Assembly (NCBI GenBank): GCA_002328495.1
Contig: DCUJ01000002.1
Coordinates: 85,388-149,387, forward strand
Reading direction: 5' to 3'
Source of the DNA: Sulfurospirillum sp. UBA2217
GTDB lineage: Bacteria > Campylobacterota > Campylobacteria > Campylobacterales > Sulfurospirillaceae
DNA length: 64,000 bases
The translations under genes and the position numbers were made by a program. The notes beneath the pieces are model-generated. The model did no database searches. It was not told the DNA's origin and was given only the letters and a program-made list of their open reading frames with translations. Shown here piece by piece: positions 6,059 through 15,232 of the stretch; the first letter of the stretch is position 1, and the number at the start of each line of letters is the position of its first letter.

Positions 6059-8685
6059 TAAAGTTTCGCTTTTTCCTCGACTTCTTTAAAGCTTTCGATA
6101 TAATCGCCCGCTTTAATATCGATATAGCCTTCAATGCCTACACCACATTCATACCCTTTACCCACTTCTTTAACATCTTCTTTAAAGCGTTTGAGCGACG
6201 AAACTTTGCCTTCATAGATAATTACACCATCACGAATAACACGAATTTTCACACCTCGGTTAATTGTACCATCAGTGACGATACAGCCTGCAATGGCGCC
6301 TAATTTTGGAACCATAAAGACTTCTCGTACCATCGCCTGACCGATATTTTCTTCACGAATCACTGGTGCCATCATACCTGTAACAATTCCTGTGACATCA
6401 TCAATTAAGTCATAAATAATATTGTAGGTTTTAATCTCAACGCCCATGCTTTTAGCTTTTTCTTTTACAGGACCTGTCGGACGAACATGGAAGCCTAAAA
6501 TCACACAGTTGGAACTGGCACTCGCCATAGCAACATCACTCTCAGTGATACCACCAATGCCTGAGCTTATGATATTCACTTTTGTTTCATTATTACGGAT
6601 TTTTTCCAAGCTTCCTTTGATTGCTTCAAGGGATCCTTGAACGTCTGCTTTGATAATCACTGGTAAGGTTTTTAAAGCACCCTCAGCAATCATGTCGCTT
6701 AATTCATCAAGGCTGACTTTGGTTGATTTGGAAAGCTCTTTTTGACGTAGATATTCAGCTTTTTTCTTTGCAAATTCACGAGCAATTTTATCGGTTTTAA
6801 CACTGATTAACGTCTCACCTGCTCCTGGAACTTCACTCAGACCTAAAACAACGACTGGCTCTCCTGGTTTTGCTTCTTTGACAGAGCGTCCCAAATCATC
6901 AAGGAGTGCTTTAACTTTTCCAAACGCCACACCTGCAACCACGATGTCACCGACTCGCATTGTACCATCTTCTATTACAACGGTTGCGACAGGGCCGCGT
7001 CCCTTTTCAAGTGAACTTTCAATAACGGTTGCCTTAACATCACGACTTGGATCGGCTTTGAGTTCGAGTAAATCTGCTTGCAATAAAATAGTCTCCAACA
7101 AATCTTCAATGCCTAAACCTGTCTTTGCAGAGACATGAACAAATTCCGTCTCTCCACCCCATTCAACTGGAGTTAGTCCCATTTCCGCTAATTGTGCTTT
7201 GACCAAATCAGGATTGGCGGCCTCTTTGTCCATTTTATTCACAGCAACAATAATCGGCACACCCGCAGCTTTTGAGTGCTCTACGGCTTCTTTGGTTTGA
7301 GGCTTTACACCATCATCAGCTGCCACAACAACAATGACAATGTCGGTTACTTTGGCTCCCCGTGAACGCATCTCTGTAAAAGCTTCGTGACCTGGGGTGT
7401 CGATAAACGTAATATTTCGACTGTTTTTCTCGACCATGTACGCACCCACATGTTGCGTAATACCGCCCGCTTCACCCGCAGCGACTTTAGCACTTCTAAT
7501 GTAATCAAGAAGTGATGTTTTACCATGATCGACATGCCCCATGATGGTAATAACAGGAGCACGCTCAACGAGATTTTGCTCACCCGCTTCACCCTCTTCA
7601 TCGTAGGCTTTGACATAGTCAAATCCTTCTTGATCGTTGATGGTGGTGACATTGACACCAAATGTTTCTGCCAAAATTTCAATAGAATCTTTATCTAGAA
7701 AGTCATTTTTTGTGAACATAACGCCCAAAGAGAAAAGCTCTTTAATGACTTCTCCCACCGTTTTATTGATCTTTTCTGCAAATTCATACACACGAATCTC
7801 TTCAGGAATTTCAATCGCATCAATATGTTCTAACTCTTGTGTTTGCATAGGTCGACGTCTTCGCTTTCTGCCAACACGCTGAATGCCTTGCATCACAAAA
7901 TTGGTTTTTTTAGTGGTACGAATTTGGCTTGGATCAATCTGCTTTTTTTTCTTAGCTTCATCGTTAATAATCATTCCCATGCCAAGATCGGGTAAAACAA
8001 TCATTCCATCGTCTTCTGTATCCAGACTGATATCACCCATTTCAATATTCATAGAAAGATCAATCTTTTCAGCCCCTGTTTTTTTCTCAGCAGGACCTTT
8101 TTTGGGCTTTTTCTTTTTATTTTTCAAGGCATCATTTAAAGCAGCGCTGGCAAACATCGCCTCAATACTTTTTGCTGGTTTTTGATAACTTGCAAATGTA
8201 TTTTCTTCTTTTTTAGAGGTCTCTTCGATTTCTAAAACATCAGGACGCTTCTTTTTAACAATGACCAATCCTCGACGTTTTTGAACATTTGTAGAGTCTA
8301 TTTTTTCTTCAAGCGCTTCTCCTTGAAGTGCCGCTTCTTGAACGGGAGTACCCTTTGTTAAAGAGTGTACTCCCTCTTTTTCAAGCTCTTTTTCTTTTAA
8401 TGTTTTTGTCTTAGACTCAACCACTGTGTTTTGCGGATTAGAAACCTGCGCAATGGGTGCTTCAACAACAGTAGGCTCAATGACTTGTGGAGCAGTAGGA
8501 GCAGGTTTAGAATGGTGTGTGTTATCCCCTGTTAAAACATAATTCATTAATTTCTCGGCATCATCTGCAGCAATAGAGCTAGATGCTGATTTGACATCCA
8601 AGCCTAAATCGACTGCTTTTTCAATGACATCTTTACTTTTCATGCCAAGTTCTTTTGCTATTTCGGTTATACGAACCTTATCCAT
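6058..8685 (-). CDS. infB: InfB, translation initiation factor IF-2
   Basis: 875 residues. An N-terminal IF2_N helix bundle (VRITEIAKELGMKSKDVIEK) is followed by a long charged, Lys/Glu-rich linker and a second IF2_N segment near residue 300. The GTPase domain follows, with G1 GHVDHGKT, G3 DTPGHEAF and G4 NKMD, and then the C-terminal beta-barrels. It delivers fMet-tRNA to the 30S subunit. Length matches other epsilonproteobacterial IF-2 proteins. It overlaps the ylxR gene by 8 bp upstream and rbfA by one base downstream, the classical nusA-infB-type arrangement without nusA. Confidence 0.97.
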   Translation of the reverse strand: MDKVRITEIAKELGMKSKDVIEKAVDLGLDVKSASSSIAADDAEKLMNYVLTGDNTHHSKPAPTAPQVIEPTVVEAPIAQVSNPQNTVVESKTKTLKEKELEKEGVHSLTKGTPVQEAALQGEALEEKIDSTNVQKRRGLVIVKKKRPDVLEIEETSKKEENTFASYQKPAKSIEAMFASAALNDALKNKKKKPKKGPAEKKTGAEKIDLSMNIEMGDISLDTEDDGMIVLPDLGMGMIINDEAKKKKQIDPSQIRTTKKTNFVMQGIQRVGRKRRRRPMQTQELEHIDAIEIPEEIRVYEFAEKINKTVGEVIKELFSLGVMFTKNDFLDKDSIEILAETFGVNVTTINDQEGFDYVKAYDEEGEAGEQNLVERAPVITIMGHVDHGKTSLLDYIRSAKVAAGEAGGITQHVGAYMVEKNSRNITFIDTPGHEAFTEMRSRGAKVTDIVIVVVAADDGVKPQTKEAVEHSKAAGVPIIVAVNKMDKEAANPDLVKAQLAEMGLTPVEWGGETEFVHVSAKTGLGIEDLLETILLQADLLELKADPSRDVKATVIESSLEKGRGPVATVVIEDGTMRVGDIVVAGVAFGKVKALLDDLGRSVKEAKPGEPVVVLGLSEVPGAGETLISVKTDKIAREFAKKKAEYLRQKELSKSTKVSLDELSDMIAEGALKTLPVIIKADVQGSLEAIKGSLEKIRNNETKVNIISSGIGGITESDVAMASASSNCVILGFHVRPTGPVKEKAKSMGVEIKTYNIIYDLIDDVTGIVTGMMAPVIREENIGQAMVREVFMVPKLGAIAGCIVTDGTINRGVKIRVIRDGVIIYEGKVSSLKRFKEDVKEVGKGYECGVGIEGYIDIKAGDYIESFKEVEEKAKL

Positions 8686-8929
8686 CCGTGCCTATCTCCT
8701 TAAAAATTTTACCACATTCACTTAATGTTTGATGATGTGTTTTACATCTATGATTAACTATTTTGAGAAGCTTTTTTGCATTACATGTAATACACGTTTT
8801 ACACACGTAAAAGCTTCGTCCCGCTTTTGTAAATTCCACAAGTTTCCCATCGATGATTTGTAATCTTTGGAGGTCACTTTGCAATGCCCTTTCGCGACAT
8901 GCAATGCACATTCGTATAGGTTGACTCAT
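8678..8929 (-). CDS. YlxR-family (DUF448) small RNA-binding protein
   Basis: 83 residues starting MSQPIRMCIACRER, the signature of the YlxR family that lies between nusA and infB in many bacteria and binds RNA. The middle and C-terminus are unusually cysteine-rich: CKTC-x2-C-type pairs suggest a metal site. Part of that (CITC) is encoded by a TTACATGTAA palindrome at 8781-8790, so its conservation should be checked before a zinc site is claimed. It overlaps infB by 8 bp. Confidence 0.85.
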   Translation of the reverse strand: MSQPIRMCIACRERALQSDLQRLQIIDGKLVEFTKAGRSFYVCKTCITCNAKKLLKIVNHRCKTHHQTLSECGKIFKEIGTDG

Positions 8930-8965
8930 TTTTAGCGCCTGATTATATCAAATTTTAGCTGTCTT

Positions 8966-9850
8966 TCAGCTTTTGATGATATGAAAACCATCATTATCAA
9001 AGTCGAGCACCTCAATTCGAAATGTTTCGAACTGACTTTTTAATGCCAATGCCACCTTTTGTGCCTCATCATCTCTTACAAGATTGAAAAAAGAGGACCC
9101 ACTTCCCGATAACGTACTCATAAGTGCTCCATGTGCATATGCCACATCTCGCACATCAAACAGTTCCTTTAACTGCCGCATTCGACGATGCTCGTGCATA
9201 CAATCACGCGATGCCACCCTCACATAATCCCAATTTTCACTAAAAAACGCAGCACTGAGCATTGAAGCATGAGAAAGATTGTACACAATCTGTTTCATGG
9301 GATACGATTTGGGTAACAGTGTGCGTGATTGCGCAGTTGACATGGGACGAGGCGGAATAACCATCACTGCTTTAAGACTAGAAGGTAACGCTTTACAAAG
9401 TGTTTTTACTTTTCCTCCCTCGACCACGGAGCTTGTAAAGCCACCATATACTGCGGGTGCTATATTGTCTGGATGGGTTTCATAAACGATGGCTTTGTTG
9501 AGTATCATCTCTTTACTGGCCTTAACCCCTGCCATCTCATACGCACTGGCAATCGCTCCAACAATAACAGCAGAGCTACTCCCAAGACCACGGGAGAAAG
9601 GAATGTGGTTATGAAATTCAAACCGAAAAAGATCTTTTTTCCCCAAGAGCTCTTGATAAATTTCATAAAAGATGGAGACAAACATATTGTTTTTCTTCAG
9701 CTTAACGTTCTCTTCACCCTCACCTTTTAAAGAGATACTTTGATAAAAGGAAGGCTTAATGGTCACTTCATTGTAAAGACTTAAGGCAAGCCCTAAACAA
9801 TCAAATCCAGGACCTAAATTGGCACTTGTAGCGGGAATAAGTATCTTCAC
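8966..9850 (-). CDS. thrB: ThrB, homoserine kinase (GHMP family)
   Basis: 294 residues of a GHMP kinase: N-terminal PATSANLGPGFDCLGLAL, the ATP loop FSRGLGSSSAVIVGAIA and the C-terminal TLSGSGSSFF. It phosphorylates homoserine, the penultimate step of threonine synthesis. It starts 8 bp after tsaB and ends 36 bp before ylxR, in the middle of a block otherwise devoted to translation and envelope genes. No other threonine gene is nearby. Confidence 0.94.
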   Translation of the reverse strand: MKILIPATSANLGPGFDCLGLALSLYNEVTIKPSFYQSISLKGEGEENVKLKKNNMFVSIFYEIYQELLGKKDLFRFEFHNHIPFSRGLGSSSAVIVGAIASAYEMAGVKASKEMILNKAIVYETHPDNIAPAVYGGFTSSVVEGGKVKTLCKALPSSLKAVMVIPPRPMSTAQSRTLLPKSYPMKQIVYNLSHASMLSAAFFSENWDYVRVASRDCMHEHRRMRQLKELFDVRDVAYAHGALMSTLSGSGSSFFNLVRDDEAQKVALALKSQFETFRIEVLDFDNDGFHIIKS

Positions 9851-9858
9851 CTTCTCTC

Positions 9859-10296
9859 CTAAACTGCTGGTAACATGTACAAAGGTTCTGTCGTATCGCC
9901 AAAATTTTTCTCATCAAGAATTTCAGGTAAGCTAAAATATTGCTCTTGGGGTAATTCCAATATACGTGTTTCAATCACATCATCACATTTAACAAAATAG
10001 AGTTGTCGTATTGCTTTAATGGGACGTCCTTCGTTAAACACAAATCCATCACTGGCATACAAAGGAATGCCCAAAGCAATGCTAAGTGTTTTTAAGAAAA
10101 TATAACTAATTTTTATCGACATAAAGCTTCCTGGTCCTCTAGCAAAAAAGAGTCGCTTTGGTGTATTCGTTTGTAAAAGTGTATCAAACAGTTTGGGTAA
10201 AGCTTCGCTGGTGTGTTCATATGACGTGTGTGAATCCATCAATCTATGATGTTCGTATATCCCTACATGCAAAGGTGATGATAGAGAAATCACCAC
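9859..10296 (-). CDS. tsaB: TsaB-like protein of the t6A tRNA-modification complex (short form)
   Basis: 145 residues, GTG start behind an AGAGG site. The N-terminal ASKHA half-domain of TsaB is recognisable (VISLSSPLHVGIYE, then RLFFARGPGSFMSIKISYIFLKTLS, the GPGSFTGLR-like loop). E. coli TsaB is about 230 residues, so the second half-domain is missing, as I recall for other epsilonproteobacteria. It should scaffold TsaD in making threonylcarbamoyl-adenosine at tRNA position 37. The TcdA-type cyclase and a Sua5-like protein of the same pathway lie 46-48 kb away in this window. Confidence 0.8.
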   Translation of the reverse strand: MVISLSSPLHVGIYEHHRLMDSHTSYEHTSEALPKLFDTLLQTNTPKRLFFARGPGSFMSIKISYIFLKTLSIALGIPLYASDGFVFNEGRPIKAIRQLYFVKCDDVIETRILELPQEQYFSLPEILDEKNFGDTTEPLYMLPAV

Positions 10297-10313
10297 GATG
10301 TCAACCTCTTTTT

Positions 10314-11198
10314 TTATGCAAAAGCCTTTTCAAACATCTGAGCACTCTCTATGGAAAGTATCTTGATTTCATAGTTACTAGGATCTCTTAAAATGGCTTT
10401 GGTGAGTTCATGGTTGAGGTTGTGACTGCCCGCAAACGAAGTATAATCACCAATTAAAGGAGCCCCTAATAAACAGAGATCTCCTATAGCATCCAAAATT
10501 TTATGTCGTACAAATTCATTGCTAAAACGTAAGCCCTCAGGATTGAGAATTTTTGTCTCATCCATGACCACCGCATTGTCCAAAGAGCCACCAAGGGCAA
10601 GACCACGGGAGCGAAGCATTTGCACATCTTTTAAAAATCCAAACGTACGTGCACGAGCAATCTCTTCAATAAAACGCTTCTTGCTAAACTCAAAGGTATA
10701 CTCTTGTTTCCCAATTGAGGGATGATTGAAGTCAATTTGAAATGAAAATGTCGGTTGCATGCTGGGTGTTACGCGGGCAAATTTTTTCCCATCCACCACT
10801 TCAACCTCTCTTTTAATGACCAATACCTGTTTGGTAGCATCCAGTTTTCGAAGCCCTGCCTCATCAAGCATCATACAAAAACTAGCACCACTACCATCCA
10901 TGACTGGCACTTCTGCCCCGTCTAAAACAATGCGAATATTGTCTATTCCATAGGCATACACACAAGAGAGCAAATGTTCAATGGTGGATATAGAGTGTGT
11001 GCCTTCTCCAATGACCGTTGCCATTTGGGTATTGACCACATTGGAGGGTTCTGCCTTAACCAACATTCCCACATCGCTTCGGTAAAAAAGAATGCCACTT
11101 CCTGCTTCAAGGGGCTCAAGTGTGATTTTAATAGGTTCACCTTTGTGCAATCCTATTCCCACACCATGAACACTTTTTGCAAGCGTTGTTTGATTCAT
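10314..11198 (-). CDS. lpxC: LpxC, UDP-3-O-acyl-N-acetylglucosamine deacetylase
   Basis: 294 residues with the LpxC landmarks: N-terminal TLAKSVHGVGIGLHKGEP, the zinc-site helix STIEHLLS, the DGSGASF loop, HKILDAIGDLCLLG and the C-terminal GSHNLNHEL. It catalyses the committed zinc-dependent step of lipid A synthesis. It overlaps minC by 4 bp upstream and is 17 bp from tsaB downstream. Other lipid A genes in this window are lpxB (53.8 kb) and an LpxH/LpxJ-like hydrolase (51.5 kb). Confidence 0.97.
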   Translation of the reverse strand: MNQTTLAKSVHGVGIGLHKGEPIKITLEPLEAGSGILFYRSDVGMLVKAEPSNVVNTQMATVIGEGTHSISTIEHLLSCVYAYGIDNIRIVLDGAEVPVMDGSGASFCMMLDEAGLRKLDATKQVLVIKREVEVVDGKKFARVTPSMQPTFSFQIDFNHPSIGKQEYTFEFSKKRFIEEIARARTFGFLKDVQMLRSRGLALGGSLDNAVVMDETKILNPEGLRFSNEFVRHKILDAIGDLCLLGAPLIGDYTSFAGSHNLNHELTKAILRDPSNYEIKILSIESAQMFEKAFA

Positions 11199-11791
11199 AC
11201 AAGTTCCTTAATTTCTAAAAGACCTTCACGCATCACGATTTTTTGCAAGATAGACTCTTTTACATGTAAGCGATCCACAATCTCTCCATTAAAAATAACA
11301 TGTCCTCTTGGACTAATGCCATTCATGACCATATACTCACCATCACACTGTACCAAGCCATCAATTATACCATACACACTCATACTCTCTTCGCAAAACA
11401 CCTTTGCACCACTATTAACGCGACCAAAGATAACCACAGGAGAGGATTCATGCACCTCTTCACCAGAGCGAATGGGTCTATCAAACACCACCACTTTATG
11501 CGTCTGTTTAGGCTCTTGCATTTCGTGAATTTGCACGGTTTGAATGGGTGTTTGAGGGAGCGCGGGAAGCTCTTTTTTAAGCCCACCAAGACGAATACCA
11601 CACCCCGTAATATCTTTATAACACACACCACTTTGCTCCAACACAAAGGCAATCTTTGTAGTCAAGCTACCTTCAACAAGCAAAAAGAATTCCTTCAATA
11701 AAAGACTATTCTTCCTAAAATAGTCCAAAAATGCCTCTTCATCATCAATCTCAATGTGAAAAGCACGTATATTTTTTTGTGTTACTTTCAT
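11195..11791 (-). CDS. minC: MinC, septum site-determining protein
   Basis: 198 residues. A divergent N-terminal domain is followed by the right-handed beta-helix of MinC_C with its hallmark RSGEEV and FGRVNSGAKVF turns and GDIxxxA-like repeats. It inhibits FtsZ polymerisation together with MinD away from midcell. minD and minE are not adjacent here. Overlaps of 4 bp on each side link it to the M23 peptidase gene and lpxC, so envelope growth and division genes are co-expressed. Confidence 0.9.
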   Translation of the reverse strand: MKVTQKNIRAFHIEIDDEEAFLDYFRKNSLLLKEFFLLVEGSLTTKIAFVLEQSGVCYKDITGCGIRLGGLKKELPALPQTPIQTVQIHEMQEPKQTHKVVVFDRPIRSGEEVHESSPVVIFGRVNSGAKVFCEESMSVYGIIDGLVQCDGEYMVMNGISPRGHVIFNGEIVDRLHVKESILQKIVMREGLLEIKELV

Positions 11792-13155
11792 CGATCAATC
11801 GTCTTCTTTGCAGCATCTATGACGGAAAAAATACTCTCTTTAAGCCATACCGCATCCATCCACTCCTCAGGTCTCACATCCACACCTTGTACGTACATAC
11901 CAAAATGCAAATGATCTCCCAATGCAAGTCCTGTAACACCCGTTTTTGCGATAGAATCTCCCGCTTTGACAACGTCACCTTCTTTAACCATATAGCTTGA
12001 ACAATGCCCATAGAGTGAATAAACACCCAAGCCATGATTGATAATAATATTATTACCATAAATGCCATTTTCTCTCGCAAAAACAACAACACCATCGTTG
12101 GATGTTTGCATTGGTGCTTGTGCATTGCTGGCTAAATCAAGCCCTAAATGATGGGATTCACTGACGGGCTGTTTATCGTATTCATAAAAACGATGATCCC
12201 CAAAGCTTGCAACCACCTTACCATTTCTTAAAGGATAAAAAGGCTTGAAAGTAAACTCATGTATCAAAGAGGTAGGGACAACAGAAGTTGCTTTTAAAAT
12301 AGCTGCTTCATTTCCTTCTCGCATGGTCTCATTGACAAATTTAAACTTCTCTAAGCGTGAAAGCGTTGATCTCTCAGGTGCCATCTCCGCAATCAAATCA
12401 GCAATTTTCCCATCCAAAAAGGTATCCTGTAAGGCAATCGTTGAAAGACGGTACTTTCGGTCTTGGAGAAAATAAGGAATATTGGAACGGCTCACATTGC
12501 CTGCACGATCTTGTGCTACGACAGAAGCACTAAACGAATTCACCTGAGTTGGCCATGCGACCAAAGCAATGTAGTAGCCCTCTTTATAAAAAGGGGTTGG
12601 ATAGAATTTTTTGCCAAAACTTGTCTCGATGTAGAGTGATTTCATCGCCTCATCATGGGCTTTGAAAATAACACTTGCCACACCACCTTTCATAATTTTA
12701 TACGAACTATTGATAATGGCAAGCTCTGGTCTTTTGGTGTCCACTTTTAAAATAGATTTCACCACGGCACGGTTGCCTTCAAAAAAATTCCAACGGCTTG
12801 CATCTTGAGCTTCAATGCTCAGTTCAAACACTTTTTTACCTGCACCAAAGCCTGTTTTGGGAAAAGAGAGGTTCAAATCAACAGTCTCTTGGGGCACAGA
12901 AAACACTTTAGTATCTAACACCACGCTGTTTTCACCATCACGCAATGTTGCCTTAAAAGAGCGCAAACCACTGTTGTCTTTTATCGTAGCAAAAATCGGC
13001 TCTTTTAAATTCCATTCAATGTCAGCTTCCATGCTAATGGTGGGTGGCACTCTTTCAAACATAGGGGCTGTGTAAACATACGCCATACTCCCCACGAGTA
13101 GTGTACACAGTACTCCAACGATCAACAATGTTGAAGATTTTCCATTTCGTCTCAT
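11788..13155 (-). CDS. M23-family zinc metallopeptidase (peptidoglycan endopeptidase), membrane-anchored
   Basis: 455 residues. One N-terminal membrane helix (TLLIVGVLCTLLVGSMAYVY), a long beta-rich periplasmic region, then a C-terminal LytM/M23 domain with HHLGLDLA, VVFARENG, INHGLGVYSLYGH and GDHLHFGMYV, which carry the His/Asp zinc ligands. It should cut peptidoglycan crosslinks and so affect growth or helical shape, as the Csd/Pgp M23 enzymes do in Helicobacter and Campylobacter. The position next to minC and lpxC agrees with a wall role. Confidence 0.9.
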   Translation of the reverse strand: MRRNGKSSTLLIVGVLCTLLVGSMAYVYTAPMFERVPPTISMEADIEWNLKEPIFATIKDNSGLRSFKATLRDGENSVVLDTKVFSVPQETVDLNLSFPKTGFGAGKKVFELSIEAQDASRWNFFEGNRAVVKSILKVDTKRPELAIINSSYKIMKGGVASVIFKAHDEAMKSLYIETSFGKKFYPTPFYKEGYYIALVAWPTQVNSFSASVVAQDRAGNVSRSNIPYFLQDRKYRLSTIALQDTFLDGKIADLIAEMAPERSTLSRLEKFKFVNETMREGNEAAILKATSVVPTSLIHEFTFKPFYPLRNGKVVASFGDHRFYEYDKQPVSESHHLGLDLASNAQAPMQTSNDGVVVFARENGIYGNNIIINHGLGVYSLYGHCSSYMVKEGDVVKAGDSIAKTGVTGLALGDHLHFGMYVQGVDVRPEEWMDAVWLKESIFSVIDAAKKTIDR

Positions 13156-14096
13156 AACGCACTAATCCTTTTAATTTTTTCTACAATTTGATCCCGCAAA
13201 ATCAAAGGGTCACACAGCCCCACTTCAAATCCTGCCGCTGTTTTATGTCCGCCACCTTTGTACTCCAAAGCAATTTTAGCCACATTCAAATCTTTAGAGC
13301 GCAACGAGACTTTGTAGCCTCCGCTCTTTTCTTCTAAAATCATAATCGCACTGGTGACATGTACGATGCTTCTGAGCATATTGACAATATTTTTGGTGTC
13401 GTGCCTTTTGGCTCCTGTAGCATCCAAAATGGCTCTGTCAAATATAATGGTCGCTACCGTACCATTTTCATGAAGACTAAAATGGTTCAACATGTACCCA
13501 TATAGCCGTATTTTTGAAAGCGGTTCTCTACGTTTTACCTTTGAGGCAATCGCTTTTGGATTGGCACCACACTTGACTAGTTGCCCAACAATCGTAAAAG
13601 TGAGTTCATCAATATCCCCATATTGAAAAAATCCCGTATCATCGGCAATAGCAGTATACAAACATATCGCACACGCTTTGGTAATAGGAACATGATTGGC
13701 TTTAAGCAATTCATACACCACCATCCCCGCACTGGTGAAGTGGTCTACCACCAAATTCATCGCACCAAAATAGTGATTAGTAATGTGATGATCAATGTTG
13801 ATAATCGTATAATCCCCTTCGGGAATTTTCAATCGATCCAGTGTTGAACAATCGCAACTAACCACGATATCAAAACTCTTGGGAAGCTCTTGCTTGATTT
13901 TGTTAAATCCAGGTAAAAAATCATACACATACGGAAGTTCTGCACTGTTGTTGTAGTGCGTTACTTTTTTCCCAGCATTTTTGAGAACCTCATACAGGGC
14001 TAATGCACTCCCTAAAGTATCGCCATCAGGATGAACGTGAGAGACAATAAGAATGTGATTGGCGTCTAACATTTTCTGCCATGCCTCTTGGTACAT
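13152..14096 (-). CDS. DHH-family phosphoesterase, NrnA-like (oligoribonuclease / pAp phosphatase)
   Basis: 314 residues. DHH domain motifs are visible in order: SHVHPDGDTLGSALAL, CDCSTLDRL, NIDHHITNHYFG and DDTGFFQYG. The C-terminal DHHA1 domain has the glycine-rich GGGHKTAAGFEV. Relatives (NrnA, Bacillus) degrade nanoRNA and 3'-phosphoadenosine 5'-phosphate. It is the first gene of a twelve-gene minus-strand chain with its own -10 box at 14126-14131. The start codon lies inside a near-copy of the TTACATGTAA palindrome (14091-14100). Confidence 0.9.
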   Translation of the reverse strand: MYQEAWQKMLDANHILIVSHVHPDGDTLGSALALYEVLKNAGKKVTHYNNSAELPYVYDFLPGFNKIKQELPKSFDIVVSCDCSTLDRLKIPEGDYTIINIDHHITNHYFGAMNLVVDHFTSAGMVVYELLKANHVPITKACAICLYTAIADDTGFFQYGDIDELTFTIVGQLVKCGANPKAIASKVKRREPLSKIRLYGYMLNHFSLHENGTVATIIFDRAILDATGAKRHDTKNIVNMLRSIVHVTSAIMILEEKSGGYKVSLRSKDLNVAKIALEYKGGGHKTAAGFEVGLCDPLILRDQIVEKIKRISAL

Positions 14097-14125
14097 GTAA
14101 ACTCCGTCAAAGTGATAAAGGGGTG

Positions 14126-14131
14126 ATTATA
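14126..14131 (-). promoter_or_regulatory. -10 box TATAAT upstream of the DHH phosphoesterase gene
   Basis: A perfect TATAAT on the minus strand, about 30 bp upstream of the start codon at 14096. It is the only clear -10 box I see ahead of the long chain ending at tauE. Confidence 0.55.
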
Positions 14132-14154
14132 CTTAATCTAAACTGAAAAGTTTA

Positions 14155-15213
14155 TTACCTCTTTTTATTAGCACTCTTGTACACAAAGGCTAGAACTTCA
14201 GCTACGGCTTTATAGAGGGTTTCAGGGATACTCTCTCCTAGATTGCATTTTTTATACAATTCACGTGCTAATGGAGGATTTTCAACAATTTGAATGTTGT
14301 AATTCATCGCAATTTCTTTAATCTTAAGAGCGATAAAGTCAGTTCCCTTGGCAATCACTTTGGGAGCTGATTCTTTTTCTTGATCATAGCGAATAGCAAT
14401 CGCATAGTGCGTAGGATTGGTAATGACAACATCAGCCTGAGGAATCTCCTGCATCATGCGTTTGCGTGTCATTTGCATCTGAATTTGACGGATTTTTGCC
14501 TTAATTTTTGGATCACCTTCCATCTGCTTATACTCATCTTTTAGCTCTTGCTTACTCATACGTAAATCTTTGAAGTAATTGTAGCGCGTATAAAAAAGGT
14601 CAAACAAGGAGAGAATTAAAAATAAAATCAACATCACAGCGACTAGAATTAACATCTTTTCTTTCAGCCAAGAGAGTTGATCAAAAATGGGAAAGTAAAT
14701 AACACTAGGAAGTTCTTTGGTGAAAGCCAATAAAAAATAGTAACACACATACAAAACCAAGGTCACTTTGAGAATAATTTTAATGCTCTCAACGGCTTTT
14801 TTAATGGAAAAAAGATTTTTAATCCCTTTAATGGGGTCTAATTTTGCAAAATCTGGAATCAATGGCTTCGTGGTAAAAATAAACCCTGTTTGTAATACAT
14901 TGGCTAACAATCCAGCGATAGCAACAACAAGTGCTAGAGGAATCACCATAAAAACAACTTCACGCAAGGTGACTAAACTGATTTGAAAGGCGCCCTCTTT
15001 ATCCAAGGGATGTCCGATGAGATTGGCATAATAGTAGTATAAAAAAACCATCCGAGATTCTATCCATGGAAGCAGGGCTAAAAAAGCTCCTAATGCCACC
15101 ACAAGGGTAACAAAACTGTTAGCATCTTGGCTTTTGGGGACATTTCCTTCTTTTCTGGCATCTTCTATCTTTTTGGAACTGGCTTCTTCAGTCTTTTCTT
15201 GATCATCCGCCAC
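14155..15213 (-). CDS. flhB: FlhB, flagellar type III export gate/substrate-switch protein
   Basis: 352 residues. The charged N-terminus (KTEEASSKKIEDARKEG) is typical; four membrane helices follow, and then a cytoplasmic domain with the self-cleaving NPTH motif in VVITNPTHYAIAIRYD. It sets the change from rod/hook to filament export. It is the last gene of nadA-nadC-flhB, 19 bp after nadC. No other export-gate gene is near; the MS-ring/C-ring genes of this window are at 33.8-37.4 kb. Confidence 0.96.
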   Translation of the reverse strand: MADDQEKTEEASSKKIEDARKEGNVPKSQDANSFVTLVVALGAFLALLPWIESRMVFLYYYYANLIGHPLDKEGAFQISLVTLREVVFMVIPLALVVAIAGLLANVLQTGFIFTTKPLIPDFAKLDPIKGIKNLFSIKKAVESIKIILKVTLVLYVCYYFLLAFTKELPSVIYFPIFDQLSWLKEKMLILVAVMLILFLILSLFDLFYTRYNYFKDLRMSKQELKDEYKQMEGDPKIKAKIRQIQMQMTRKRMMQEIPQADVVITNPTHYAIAIRYDQEKESAPKVIAKGTDFIALKIKEIAMNYNIQIVENPPLARELYKKCNLGESIPETLYKAVAEVLAFVYKSANKKR

Positions 15214-15232
15214 ACCGCACTCCTATCACCTG

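Noticed and set aside
10974..11701. long plus-strand open frames across lpxC and minC
   Set aside because: Both are antisense to clear, conserved genes and read as low-grade Cys/His/Ser-rich shadow sequence without start signals.
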